Assembly (NCBI GenBank): GCA_902583585.1
Contig: CACHWN010000008.1
Coordinates: 1 to 49,075 of the forward strand
DNA length: 49,075 bases
Origin: an uncultured Pelagibacteraceae bacterium
GTDB taxonomy: Bacteria > Pseudomonadota > Alphaproteobacteria > Pelagibacterales > Pelagibacteraceae
Direction of reading: 5' to 3'
Every line of letters begins with the position of its first letter. Positions within the stretch are counted from its first letter, which is position 1. Positions 1 to 9,537 of this stretch are shown here, one piece after another. The position numbers and the translations under genes are program-made. The notes under the pieces are model-generated. The model was not told the origin of the DNA and ran no database searches. It saw only the letters and a program-made list of their open reading frames with translations.

Positions 1-1748
1 AAGTATTGAGAAAACATCAAAATGATAATATTTCCTTAGTTTTTGGTTGCGGCGGAGACCGAGATTATAAAAAAAGACCGTTGATGGCTAAAATCGCAAG
101 TGATTATTGTAAAAAGATTTACGTAACAGATGACAACCCGAGAAATGAAAAACCTGAAAAAATTAGAAATGAAATTTTAGAGAAAATAAGTAATAAAAAT
201 TGTTTTAATATTGGTAACAGAGCCAAAGCTATTAAAACTGCAATACAAAACGCCGATCCAAATGAAATAATTCTAGTAGCTGGTAAAGGCCACGAAACTG
301 AGCAAATTTATAAAAATAAGACTTTTAAAATATCCGACAAAAAAATAATCAATAATTCTAAAATAAAAAAAATTTCAAATAAAAGTAAAAATTTCGATCA
401 AAATAAAAATATTTTCAAAGAAATACATAGTAATATAGGAGTCAAAAATTTTCATGGTCTCGCGATTGACTCCAGAGTTGTTAAGAAAGATAATTTATTT
501 TTAACTATTCGAGGTAAAAATAATGATGGAGCAAGTTTTATTTCTCAAGCACTTAAGAGAGGTGCAAAAAGCATTCTTTCTTCAAAAAAAATTAAAAGAA
601 ATAAAAATAAAATAATAAAAGTAAATAATGAAATAAAATTTCTAAACAATTTTGCATCTAAAAAGCGAGATAATACTAATGCAAAAATAATTGCTATCAC
701 CGGGAGTGCTGGTAAAACATCACTTAAAAATCTTTTGAAATATTTACTAAAAAGTTTTGGAAAAACTTTTAGTTCACCGAAATCTTACAACAACCATTTT
801 GGTGTCCCCTTGAGCTTATCTAATTTAAGCATTGACCATGAGTATGGAGTTTTCGAAGTAGGTATGAGTAAAGCTGGAGAAATAAATAAACTTTCTAAGC
901 TTATACGACCTCATATTGCCATAATTACAAATATTGGTGAAGCACATATTGAAAATTTTAAAAATTTAAAGGGTATAGCTGATGCAAAAAGTGAAATTAT
1001 GAATAATATTGAAAAAGGTGGTGTAATAATTTTAAACCGTGATGATAAGTTTTTCAAATATTTAGAAAAAAAAGCAAAAGTAAAAAAAATTAAGATAGTC
1101 TCTTTTGGCTTAAGTAAAAAAGCTGATATTCATCCAATTCGCAACAATACAATAAATAAAAAAAATTTATTAATTAGAATTAATCATGAAATCTTAAAAA
1201 TTAATTTTAAATATGCAAATATTTACAATGTTTTATCCTCAATTGCCTTACTGAAAGTGCTTAAACTTAATACAAAAAAGATTATTAAATTTTTCAAAAA
1301 TTTTGAACCATCTGATGGCAGGGGAAGAGTACACAAAATTAAAAGATATAATAGACACTTCAAACTTATAGATGAGAGTTATAATGCTAATCCACTGTCT
1401 GTCAAAACTGCTATAAATAATTTTAAATCAATTAAAAAAATAAATCTAAAAAAATACCTTCTTCTAGGAGATATGCTTGAATTAGGAAAAAAATCTGAAA
1501 AGTTACACTATGATCTTTCAAAAGTTATTAACAATTCAGATATAGATAAGGTTTTTATTAAGGGCAATAAAACCCTACTTACATATAAAAATTTGAATAA
1601 AGAAAAACGCGGCAATATTTTCCAACACGAAGAAGATGTAGATTTTACTTTAAATAACATTATAGCTAATAATGATTATTTAATGATTAAAGGATCTAAT
1701 GCAACAGGGCTAAATAATTTTAGTAAAAAATTAATAAAAGGAAGTTAA
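1..1748 (+). CDS. murE/murF: MurE-MurF fusion (partial at 5' end): C-terminal part of MurE joined to full MurF
   Basis: The first ~115 residues are the C-terminal domain of MurE (UDP-MurNAc-tripeptide synthetase): VFGCGGDRD, KRPLM, the meso-diaminopimelate-recognition motif DDNPR and AGKGHE are all visible. After a Lys/Asn-rich linker (~115-140) the same frame continues as MurF, which adds D-Ala-D-Ala to the tripeptide. MurF signs are a substrate domain with DSRVV, an ATP P-loop ITGSAGKTS at ~231-239, and the SYNANP region of the C-terminal domain. The frame is open to the first base, so the MurE ATPase half lies outside the window; the TTG at position 6 is internal, not the start. The stop abuts mraY directly, as expected for one cytoplasmic peptidoglycan precursor operon. 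The P-loop has Ala where the family usually has Asn (GSNGKT). Family assignment is firm, and the fusion is read directly as an uninterrupted frame. Confidence 0.93.
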   Translation, partial: VLRKHQNDNISLVFGCGGDRDYKKRPLMAKIASDYCKKIYVTDDNPRNEKPEKIRNEILEKISNKNCFNIGNRAKAIKTAIQNADPNEIILVAGKGHETEQIYKNKTFKISDKKIINNSKIKKISNKSKNFDQNKNIFKEIHSNIGVKNFHGLAIDSRVVKKDNLFLTIRGKNNDGASFISQALKRGAKSILSSKKIKRNKNKIIKVNNEIKFLNNFASKKRDNTNAKIIAITGSAGKTSLKNLLKYLLKSFGKTFSSPKSYNNHFGVPLSLSNLSIDHEYGVFEVGMSKAGEINKLSKLIRPHIAIITNIGEAHIENFKNLKGIADAKSEIMNNIEKGGVIILNRDDKFFKYLEKKAKVKKIKIVSFGLSKKADIHPIRNNTINKKNLLIRINHEILKINFKYANIYNVLSSIALLKVLKLNTKKIIKFFKNFEPSDGRGRVHKIKRYNRHFKLIDESYNANPLSVKTAINNFKSIKKINLKKYLLLGDMLELGKKSEKLHYDLSKVINNSDIDKVFIKGNKTLLTYKNLNKEKRGNIFQHEEDVDFTLNNIIANNDYLMIKGSNATGLNNFSKKLIKGS

Positions 1749-2834
1749 ATGTTGTTTCATCTCTTTACATCTCTTGTCGATCAATTTTCTTTTTTTAATG
1801 TTTTTAAATATTTAACTTTTAGAACTGGTTTGTCCGTAATGACATCCTTAATAATTGTTTTTCTTATTGGAGCTCCTCTTATAAAAATTTTTTCAGAAAA
1901 AATGATCACTGGGCCAATAAGACAGGATGGTCCAATTGATCACATTGTAAAAAAATCGGGTACACCAACCATGGGTGGTGTAATAATTATTATTGGGATA
2001 ATTTCAAGTACTTTGCTTTGGGCTGATTTAACTAATATTTACGTCTGGACTTTAATTTTTATTTCTTTGAGTTTAGGGGCTTTAGGATTGATAGATGATA
2101 TGTTAAAAATAAAATTAAAGAATTCAAGCGGATTAAAATCAAAATATAAATTTACAGGTCAATTAATAATTGGAGCAATGGCTTTATTTATATTGATTAA
2201 ATATTCTAATCACGAGTATCTTTTAAATCTTTACTTTCCTTTTTTTAAAAATTTAGTGTTACATTTAGGACTTTTTTTTATACCATTTGGATTATTTGTA
2301 ATTATAGGAGCATCTAATGCTGTGAACTTGACTGATGGATTAGACGGTTTAGCAACTGTTCCAGTAATGTTAGTAGCTTTATCATTTACATTAATATCAT
2401 ATGTAGTTGGCAACACAATTTTTTCAGATTATCTGCAAATTCAATACATACCTGATGTAGGTGAGCTCTCAATATTTTGCGGTTCAATTGTAGGATCCTG
2501 TTTAGGATTTCTTTGGTACAATGCACCTCCAGCAAAAATTTTTATGGGTGATACTGGTTCGCTTTCTCTTGGCGGATCACTAGCTGCTATAGCGATAATT
2601 GTAAAACATGAAATAGTTTTAGCAATAATAGGAGGTTTGTTTGTTTTAGAAACTGTGTCAGTAATTATACAAGTTATATCATTTAAACTCACGGGTAAGA
2701 GAATATTTAAAATGGCACCAATTCACCATCATTTTGAAAAAAAAGGTTGGGCGGAGTCTACAATAGTTATACGTTTTTGGATAATAGCTATTATTCTAGC
2801 CCTAGTAGGATTAGCAACATTAAAATTAAGGTAA
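1749..2834 (+). CDS. mraY: Phospho-N-acetylmuramoyl-pentapeptide transferase
   Basis: Transfers phospho-MurNAc-pentapeptide from UDP to undecaprenyl phosphate, giving lipid I at the inner membrane. At 361 aa it has the family length. It is hydrophobic with about ten membrane segments and shows the signature blocks SGTPTMGG, the Asp-rich IDD motif, NLTDGLDGLA, FMGDTGSLSLGG and the late APIHHHFE motif with the conserved His residues. The ATG follows the MurF stop with no gap, and murD starts 3 bp after its stop, so translation is probably coupled along the cluster. Confidence 0.97.
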   Translation: MLFHLFTSLVDQFSFFNVFKYLTFRTGLSVMTSLIIVFLIGAPLIKIFSEKMITGPIRQDGPIDHIVKKSGTPTMGGVIIIIGIISSTLLWADLTNIYVWTLIFISLSLGALGLIDDMLKIKLKNSSGLKSKYKFTGQLIIGAMALFILIKYSNHEYLLNLYFPFFKNLVLHLGLFFIPFGLFVIIGASNAVNLTDGLDGLATVPVMLVALSFTLISYVVGNTIFSDYLQIQYIPDVGELSIFCGSIVGSCLGFLWYNAPPAKIFMGDTGSLSLGGSLAAIAIIVKHEIVLAIIGGLFVLETVSVIIQVISFKLTGKRIFKMAPIHHHFEKKGWAESTIVIRFWIIAIILALVGLATLKLR

Positions 2835-2837
2835 TAG

Positions 2838-4124
2838 ATGGCACCTAAGATTGATTTAACTGAGCTATCTTTTTTAGTTTATGGACTAGGTTCAACAGGT
2901 AAATCAGTAGTAAATTTTTTTAAAAAGAACAATGTAAAAAATTATCATGTTTGTGATGATAAAAATAAGAATCTATTTAGAATAAAAAGATCTTTAAGTT
3001 TAAATAAAACTTTGAAAAAGGTAGATTATATAGTTCTTAGTCCAGGAATAAGCTTGAAAAAAGCTAAAAATAAAAAACAATTAATTAAATATAAAAAAAA
3101 GATTATAACTGACATAGATTTACTTTACCTGTCACAAAAGTTCAAAAAAAGCATTGTAGTTACTGGTACAAATGGAAAATCAACAACTTGCAAAGTTTTA
3201 CACCATATTCTTCGACAAAAAAAATACAAACCTTTATTAGGTGGAAATATAGGCACTCCAATTCTAGATCTTGAAATAAAAAAAGATAATTTTTTAATTA
3301 TAGAAGCCTCCTCTTTTCAGCTTGAATATTCAAAATTTATCTGTCCTGACTTTAGTTTATTATTAAATATAACAAATGATCATTTAGATTGGCATGGAAG
3401 TATGAAAAATTATATAAACTCCAAACTTAAAATATTTCAAAATCAAAAAAAAAATCAATATTCTCTTGTAAACAATAAATTTAAAAAGAAATTTAAACAA
3501 AGAAAATATAAAGGAAAATTAATTGTTCCAAGTCTTAACAATTATCTTAATTTAAAGCCCAAGATTAAAAATAGATATTTAAAATTAGATATTAATGACG
3601 AAAACATGGCATTCGTTTTTTTAGTTTCTAAATTACTAAAGATAAGAAAGAAAGAGTTTCTAAATTCATTAAAAACTTTTAAAGGATTGCCTCATAGATA
3701 TGAAATTTTTCTAAAAAAGAAAAACTGTATTTTCATAAATGACTCTAAAGCAACAACATTTCAAGCTACAAAATATGCTCTTAAAAACACAAAAAATATT
3801 TATTGGATAGTTGGCGGACAACCAAAAAAAAATGAAAAAATTCTCCTAAAAAGTCTTAAAAAAAATATCATAAAATCTTATTTAATTGGAAAAAACATTA
3901 ATTTTTTTAAAAAGCAAATAAAATTTAATGTAGAGTATTTCATTGCAGGAAACTTGAAGAATTCAATTGTTCAAATTATGAGAGATATACGTACTCAAAA
4001 TAAAAAAAATAACTCGATACTACTAAGTCCTGCTTCAGCCTCATATGATCAATTCTTAAATTTTGAAGAAAGAGGAAATAAATTTAAAAAATTAAGCATT
4101 AAATATGCAAGAAAATATATTTAA
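2838..4124 (+). CDS. murD: UDP-N-acetylmuramoylalanine--D-glutamate ligase
   Basis: Cytoplasmic ATP-dependent ligase adding D-glutamate to UDP-MurNAc-L-Ala. A Rossmann-like start (VYGLGSTGKS, ~14-23) is followed by the Mur ligase P-loop VTGTNGKST (~108-116), the LNITNDHLDWHGS block and, in the C-terminal domain, LPHRYE and FINDSKATT. Its 428 aa are typical. The 3' end overlaps the proposed ftsW start by 20 bp. Many Lys codons replace Arg, as elsewhere in this AT-rich sequence. Confidence 0.95.
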   Translation: MAPKIDLTELSFLVYGLGSTGKSVVNFFKKNNVKNYHVCDDKNKNLFRIKRSLSLNKTLKKVDYIVLSPGISLKKAKNKKQLIKYKKKIITDIDLLYLSQKFKKSIVVTGTNGKSTTCKVLHHILRQKKYKPLLGGNIGTPILDLEIKKDNFLIIEASSFQLEYSKFICPDFSLLLNITNDHLDWHGSMKNYINSKLKIFQNQKKNQYSLVNNKFKKKFKQRKYKGKLIVPSLNNYLNLKPKIKNRYLKLDINDENMAFVFLVSKLLKIRKKEFLNSLKTFKGLPHRYEIFLKKKNCIFINDSKATTFQATKYALKNTKNIYWIVGGQPKKNEKILLKSLKKNIIKSYLIGKNINFFKKQIKFNVEYFIAGNLKNSIVQIMRDIRTQNKKNNSILLSPASASYDQFLNFEERGNKFKKLSIKYARKYI

Positions 4125-5232
4125 ATTCAAATTTGTCAATTATTGGCGAAATGTTGATAAAGAGATTTTCTTTTGCTTCATAATCTTATTTTTTCTCGGT
4201 TTATTTTTTTCATTTTCTTCTACATCATCATTAGCTGGAGAACGTTTGAATAAGGATTACTACTTTTTTTTTTCTAAGCATTTGATTTTTACATTAATAG
4301 CTTTATTTATAATGATTTTTATTTCACTATTAGAGACCAATATTTTTAAAAAAATTATTATTCCTTCATTCATTTTATCTTTTGTTTTTTTGGCTTTAGT
4401 TCCTATTGTTGGTATTGAAGTAAAGGGTGCAAAAAGATGGTTAGATTTTTATTTTTTTAGACTTCAGCCAATTGAGTTGATGAAACCCTTTTTTATTTTA
4501 ACAACTGTTAAAATATTAACTTTAGAAAAATTACAAAACTCTCAAGTAAAATACCTATTTAGTTTCCTTTTGTTAGTTTCAATAATTATTCTTTTAATTG
4601 ATCAACCGGATCTTGGACAATCTATTTTATTAGTAGGAAGTTGGGTGGCAACGGTCTTTATTTCTGGTGTGAGCATCATGTATATAATCTTTTTTTTTTC
4701 AATTTTTTTAATTTCAATTAGCTCGTTGCTTTTAATCATGCCAGAAAAATTTGGCTATATTATTAACCGGCTTGTCTCTTTTGTAGACCCGACTAAAGGT
4801 GACAGATTTCAATCATCTTCCGCGCTAGACGCAATAAAACTTGGAGGATTAAAAGGACAAGGAATGGGGGAAGGGATATTGAAGGAGAGTGTACCTGAAG
4901 CTCACACAGATTATATTATAGCGATAATTTCAGAAGAGTACGGGTCAGTTATTTCAATCTTTATAATTCTAATATTTTTATATATTTCTTTTAGAATTAT
5001 AAAAAACTGTTTAAATCATGACGACCAGATGATTAAAATTTCTCTTTGTGGTCTTTCTGCACTTTTGATATTTCAGACATTTATTCATGTAGGTGTTAAC
5101 ACAAGCTTAATACCTACAACAGGCATGACATTGCCTTTTTTAAGCTATGGAGGATCCTCACTAATAGGTAGCGCTATACTTGCAGGAGTTATTTTAAATT
5201 ATACGAAAAACAGATCTTTTATAAATGAGTGA
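4105..5232 (+). CDS. ftsW: SEDS-family lipid II polymerase FtsW
   Basis: Polytopic membrane protein of the SEDS family (FtsW/RodA/SpoVE), the division-specific peptidoglycan glycosyltransferase. The 375-aa product has about ten hydrophobic segments and family blocks KGAKRWL, QPIELMK, LIDQPDLGQS, the loop region with GGLKGQGMGEG and PEAHTDYI, and near the end TGMTLPFLSYGGSS. It is called FtsW rather than RodA because it lies between murD and murG. The ATG at 4105 overlaps murD by 20 bp; the stop overlaps murG by 8 bp. Confidence 0.93.
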   Translation: MQENIFKFKFVNYWRNVDKEIFFCFIILFFLGLFFSFSSTSSLAGERLNKDYYFFFSKHLIFTLIALFIMIFISLLETNIFKKIIIPSFILSFVFLALVPIVGIEVKGAKRWLDFYFFRLQPIELMKPFFILTTVKILTLEKLQNSQVKYLFSFLLLVSIIILLIDQPDLGQSILLVGSWVATVFISGVSIMYIIFFFSIFLISISSLLLIMPEKFGYIINRLVSFVDPTKGDRFQSSSALDAIKLGGLKGQGMGEGILKESVPEAHTDYIIAIISEEYGSVISIFIILIFLYISFRIIKNCLNHDDQMIKISLCGLSALLIFQTFIHVGVNTSLIPTTGMTLPFLSYGGSSLIGSAILAGVILNYTKNRSFINE

Positions 5233-6310
5233 TAAATCAAAAGTTATTATTGCTATAGGTGGAACTGGAGGTCATGTATTTCCAGGCTGTAGTTTAGCAA
5301 GTCATTTAGCAGAGAAAAACTTTTATGTAAGAATTATAACTGATAAAAGAGGATATAAATATTTAGAAAAGTTTAAGCATTTTGAAATTTCTATTTTACC
5401 TTCATATTCTATATTTAAAAAAAATATTTTTTTAAGCATAATTTCTTTAATTTTTTTATTTACTTCTATCTTAAGATCATTAATTTTTTTGATATTAAAC
5501 AGACCATCAATAATTTTTGGAATGGGAGGCTATGCATCTTTTCCAATATGTATTGCAGCTAGTATCCTAAGGATTAAATTCATTATTTATGAAAACAATC
5601 TTGTAATTGGTAAAGCTAATAAGTATTTACTTCCGTTTGCGGAAAAAATATTTGTATCTTGTAAAGAACTTGAGGGAATTTCAAAAAAATACCAGTATAA
5701 AATTGTTGAAATAGGTAATATTATTAAAAAGAGTATAATCAATTTTTCTTCAAATTCTACAATTAAAGGCAAAAATAGAAAAATTAACATTCTTATACTG
5801 GGCGGGAGTCAGGCTGCAAAAGTATTCGCTGAGAAACTTCCAAAGATATTTTTAAAGTGTATAAATCAGAATATTAGTCTAAAAATTATTCAACAATGTA
5901 TGCCTGCTCAGAACGAAAGTCTAAATTCCTTCTATAAAAATAATAATATAGATTTTGAAATATTTAACTTTAGTGATGATTTAATAAAATATTTTTTACA
6001 CACAGATTTAGCAATTACCAGGTCTGGGTCTTCAATGTTAGCAGAACTTACAAATGCAAATATTCCTTTCATATCAGTGCCTCTTCCGTCTTCAGCTGAT
6101 AATCATCAACTAAAAAATGCATTATTTTATAACAAAAAAAAACTTTCTTATTTGATAGAGGAAAAAGATTTGAATGAGAGTTTATTTAACCAAATTAAAG
6201 AAATTTACGAAAATAAATCATTATTGGTTAATATAAGGCAAAATCAAAAACAATTTTCTGACAAAAATGTCTATGACAATATAGATAGAGAAATTAAAAA
6301 TTACTTATGA
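5225..6310 (+). CDS. murG: UDP-GlcNAc--lipid I GlcNAc transferase
   Basis: Peripheral membrane glycosyltransferase (GT-B fold) that converts lipid I to lipid II. It has the N-terminal glycine loop GGTGGH (12-17), a hydrophobic patch at about 65-90 that would contact the membrane, GMGGYAS, YENN, the mid-protein loop LGGSQAA opening the donor-binding domain, and TRSGSSMLAE / PFISVPLP. It is 361 aa, normal for the family. It overlaps ftsW (8 bp) and murC (4 bp). Confidence 0.95.
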   Translation: MSDKSKVIIAIGGTGGHVFPGCSLASHLAEKNFYVRIITDKRGYKYLEKFKHFEISILPSYSIFKKNIFLSIISLIFLFTSILRSLIFLILNRPSIIFGMGGYASFPICIAASILRIKFIIYENNLVIGKANKYLLPFAEKIFVSCKELEGISKKYQYKIVEIGNIIKKSIINFSSNSTIKGKNRKINILILGGSQAAKVFAEKLPKIFLKCINQNISLKIIQQCMPAQNESLNSFYKNNNIDFEIFNFSDDLIKYFLHTDLAITRSGSSMLAELTNANIPFISVPLPSSADNHQLKNALFYNKKKLSYLIEEKDLNESLFNQIKEIYENKSLLVNIRQNQKQFSDKNVYDNIDREIKNYL

Positions 6311-7704
6311 AAAAAATTAATTTAGGTCAAAAGGATATAATACATTTTATTGGAATAGGCGGCATAGGTATGAGTGGCCTTGCTCAAATAATGAAAAATA
6401 TGGGTTTTAGAATACAAGGAAGTGATCAAATTAAAAATAAAAATACATTAAGTTGCTCAAAAGTAGGTATTAAAATATTTATCGGACATTCAAAAAAGAA
6501 TATTCAAAATGCGACGATACTAGTGAAATCTTCAGCTATTAAAGATAGCAATATTGAGATCAAACACGCTAGAAAAAAAAAAGTTCCAATTTATACTAGA
6601 GCAGATGTTTTGGCAGATGTAGTTTCACTTAAAAAAAATATAATAGTTACAGGATCTCATGGTAAAACAACTACTACATCATTAATTTCCAAAATTTTAT
6701 CTGATCAAAAGCTAGACCCAACTATTATAAATGGAGGAGTTATAAACTCATTAAAAAGTAATGCAAAGTTTGGAAGAGGAGAATGGGCGATTTTAGAGGC
6801 TGACGAATCTGACGGTAGTTTCCTTAAGCTCCCAATCAATTATTCAATTGTAACGAACCTAGATTACGAACACATTGACTACTATAAAAATTTTAAAAAT
6901 TTAGAAAAATCATTCATAAAGTTTATTGAAAAAACTCCCCCAACCGGTAAATCTATTATTTGTATAGATGATAAAAAAATAAAAAAAATATACAAAAGAA
7001 TTTTAAATAAAAATATTTTGACTTACGGCGAGAGTAAAAATGCTAGTTATAAAATATCAAATATTAGATATAAAATCGACCACACAATTTTTAACATTAG
7101 CTATAAAGATATCAAAAAGAGGAATAAAAAAATTAAAAATATCCAGCTCAAGCTACTTGGCAAACATAATGTTTTTAACGCTACTGCATCAATAGCTGTA
7201 TGCTTGAACCTGGGGGTGGATCAAAATATAATAAAAAAATCTTTAAAAAAATTTTCTGGTGTTCAAAGAAGAATGACAAAGATATTTTTTAAGGGAAAAA
7301 ATGATTTTTATGATGATTATGCCCATCACCCGACGGAAATTAAATCAATACTTGATGGAGTCAAAAATGTTAATAAAAATAGAAAAATAATCTCAGTATT
7401 TGAGCCTCATCGTTATTCAAGAGTCTTATCTCTAAAGAGAGAATTTGCACTTTCATTTAGTAAATCAAATATAGTTTTAGTTTGCCCAATATATTCTGCT
7501 GGTGAGAAAAAAAATTCAAAATTTGACATCGTCAAATTTGGTAATTTAATTTCCAAGCTTTCGAATACTGAAGTAATATTGATTAAAAATCATAAAGAAC
7601 TTGTAAAGTTTTTCAGAAAAAATTTAATTAAGGATGAAATTATTATTGGTATGGGAGCTGGGCTTATATCAAAATGGATGGGAGATCTCAAAAACATATT
7701 ATGA
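6307..7704 (+). CDS. murC: UDP-N-acetylmuramate--L-alanine ligase
   Basis: First Mur ligase, adding L-Ala to UDP-MurNAc in the cytoplasm. The Rossmann glycine motif GIGGIGMSGLA (~16-26), the P-loop VTGSHGKTTTT (~114-124), the EADESDGSF and TNLDYEHIDYY blocks, RRMTK, DDYAHHPTEI and FEPHRYSR are all present. Its length of 465 aa is normal. ATGA-type overlaps at both ends fit coupled translation with murG and murB. Confidence 0.96.
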   Translation: MKKINLGQKDIIHFIGIGGIGMSGLAQIMKNMGFRIQGSDQIKNKNTLSCSKVGIKIFIGHSKKNIQNATILVKSSAIKDSNIEIKHARKKKVPIYTRADVLADVVSLKKNIIVTGSHGKTTTTSLISKILSDQKLDPTIINGGVINSLKSNAKFGRGEWAILEADESDGSFLKLPINYSIVTNLDYEHIDYYKNFKNLEKSFIKFIEKTPPTGKSIICIDDKKIKKIYKRILNKNILTYGESKNASYKISNIRYKIDHTIFNISYKDIKKRNKKIKNIQLKLLGKHNVFNATASIAVCLNLGVDQNIIKKSLKKFSGVQRRMTKIFFKGKNDFYDDYAHHPTEIKSILDGVKNVNKNRKIISVFEPHRYSRVLSLKREFALSFSKSNIVLVCPIYSAGEKKNSKFDIVKFGNLISKLSNTEVILIKNHKELVKFFRKNLIKDEIIIGMGAGLISKWMGDLKNIL

Positions 7705-8606
7705 AACTAAAATTAGACTTGATAGAAAAGTTTGGTAAAAACATATCCAAAAACATTAATTTATCAAATTACAGTTGGTTTAATCTTGGTGGACCTGCTG
7801 AATATTTATTTAAACCTGAAAATACTTCGCAATTATTAGAGTTTTTAAAATATAACAAAAAAACTAACTTTAATTTAACTGTTATTGGCGCTGGTTCGAA
7901 CACTCTTATTAGAGACAAAGGAATTAAAGGTGTAGTTATCAAACTTGGGTCAAATTTTTCAAAAATTGAATTACTTAAAAATGACTTGATTGAAGTTGGC
8001 GCTGGCGCACTTGATCGTAAAATCGCTGATTTTGCAAAAATAAACGGAATTGGCGGGCTAGAGTTTTTATCTTGTATTCCTGGATCTATTGGGGGGTCCG
8101 TAAAAATGAATAGTGGTTGTTACGAGAGAGATATTTCTAAAGTAATTGTATCCATTAAAGCAATCGATCCAAAAGAATGTAAAGAAAAAGAGATTGATAA
8201 GAAAAATATAAAATTTTTTTATAGAGGAACAAATCTTCCCAATGAACTAATTATTACTTCAATCAAATTAAACGGTAAAAAGATGCCAAGAGAAGCTATT
8301 GAAAAGCACCAAACGGAATTAATTCAAAAAAAAAAGATGACTCAACCAAGTCAAATAAAGACATGTGGGAGTACTTTCAAAAATTTAGATGATAATAAAA
8401 AAGCTTGGCAAATAATTAAAGAGACTGGTTGCGATAAGCTAAAAGAGGGCGGTGCTTCAATATCAGAAAAACATTGCAACTTTTTCGTGAATAATGGAAG
8501 TGCTAAATCCGCAGATATAGAAAAATTAATAAACAAAGTAAAACAAAAAGTTAATGAGAAAACTGGTATAGATCTTGAATTGGAGATCAAAATAATTGGT
8601 GATTAA
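7701..8606 (+). CDS. murB: UDP-N-acetylenolpyruvoylglucosamine reductase
   Basis: FAD-dependent, NADPH-using reductase giving UDP-MurNAc. The FAD-binding part contains SWFNLGGPAEY, IGAGSNTLI, LEFLSCIPGSIGGSVKMNSG and FFYRGTNLP. The C-terminal substrate domain has GSTFKN, GASISEKHCNFFVN (the Ser is the probable general acid) and the closing E-x-E-x-I strand. I prefer the ATG at 7701, which makes an ATGA overlap with the murC stop (301 aa), over an in-frame ATG at 7674 that would add nine residues without family support. Confidence 0.95.
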   Translation: MKLKLDLIEKFGKNISKNINLSNYSWFNLGGPAEYLFKPENTSQLLEFLKYNKKTNFNLTVIGAGSNTLIRDKGIKGVVIKLGSNFSKIELLKNDLIEVGAGALDRKIADFAKINGIGGLEFLSCIPGSIGGSVKMNSGCYERDISKVIVSIKAIDPKECKEKEIDKKNIKFFYRGTNLPNELIITSIKLNGKKMPREAIEKHQTELIQKKKMTQPSQIKTCGSTFKNLDDNKKAWQIIKETGCDKLKEGGASISEKHCNFFVNNGSAKSADIEKLINKVKQKVNEKTGIDLELEIKIIGD

Positions 8607-9537
8607 AAAAAAATTTAGAAATGTTCTAGTGGTGCTTGGGGGTAATTCTGGTGAAAGATCTGTGAGCCTTGAAAGTGGTAGAGCATGTGTGAAAGCATTA
8701 AAAAAAAAAAATTACAAAGTTTACACTTTTGATCCAAAATTTAAGAATTATAATTTAATTAATAAAAATAGGTTTGATGTAATTTTTAATGCTTTACATG
8801 GCAAAGAGGGTGAAGATGGTATAGCACAAAGTTATTTTGAATATCTTAGAATTCCTTACACTCACTCAGGAGTTATAAGCTCTTACAACGCAATGAATAA
8901 AGTTATTTCAAAAAAAATCTTTATTAAAAATAAGATTCTTACTCCAAAATATTTTTATGTTAACAAAGAAGAATATAGAAGTTCAATATTAAAAAAAATT
9001 TTAATTAAAAAAAAATTAAAATTTCCTATAGTAATAAAACCAACTAATGAGGGATCTAGCTTAGGAGTTAAAATTGTAAAAACTTTTTTTGATTTAAAAA
9101 AATCTATTAATTTTCTTTTAGAGCAATATCAACAATTAATTTGCGAACAATACGTAGGAGGGCAAGAAATACAAGCATCAGTTATTAATAACAAATCTTT
9201 AGGTGCGATTGAATTAATCCCTAAAAGATCTTTTTACGATTACAAAGCTAAATACACCAAGTCAGCGAAAACAAAACACATTATGCCTGCAAGATTAAGT
9301 AAAATTAAATATTTAGAAGTTTTAAATTTAGCGAAGCGTGCTCATAGAGCCTTAGGTTGCAGAGGTGTTACAAGATCTGACTTTAAATTTTACAAAAATA
9401 AATTTTTTCTTTTAGAGACCAATACTCAACCAGGAATGACAAACTTATCCCTAGTTCCCGAAATAGCAAGTTATTATAATATAAATTTTAATGACTTAGT
9501 TGAAACAATTTTATTAGACGCAAGCCTTAATAGATGA
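8599..9537 (+). CDS. ddl: D-alanine--D-alanine ligase
   Basis: ATP-grasp ligase making the D-Ala-D-Ala dipeptide used by MurF. It shows GGNSGERSVSLESG at the N-terminus, FNALHGKEGEDG, KPTNEGSSLGV, CEQYVGGQEIQ, the catalytic RSDFKF and LETNTQPGMT with the metal-binding Glu/Asn pair. I place the start at the GTG at 8599, inside the murB stop region; TTG at 8596 is equally in frame. About 312 aa, as expected. It ends 4 bp into ftsQ. Confidence 0.95.
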   Translation: MIKKKFRNVLVVLGGNSGERSVSLESGRACVKALKKKNYKVYTFDPKFKNYNLINKNRFDVIFNALHGKEGEDGIAQSYFEYLRIPYTHSGVISSYNAMNKVISKKIFIKNKILTPKYFYVNKEEYRSSILKKILIKKKLKFPIVIKPTNEGSSLGVKIVKTFFDLKKSINFLLEQYQQLICEQYVGGQEIQASVINNKSLGAIELIPKRSFYDYKAKYTKSAKTKHIMPARLSKIKYLEVLNLAKRAHRALGCRGVTRSDFKFYKNKFFLLETNTQPGMTNLSLVPEIASYYNINFNDLVETILLDASLNR

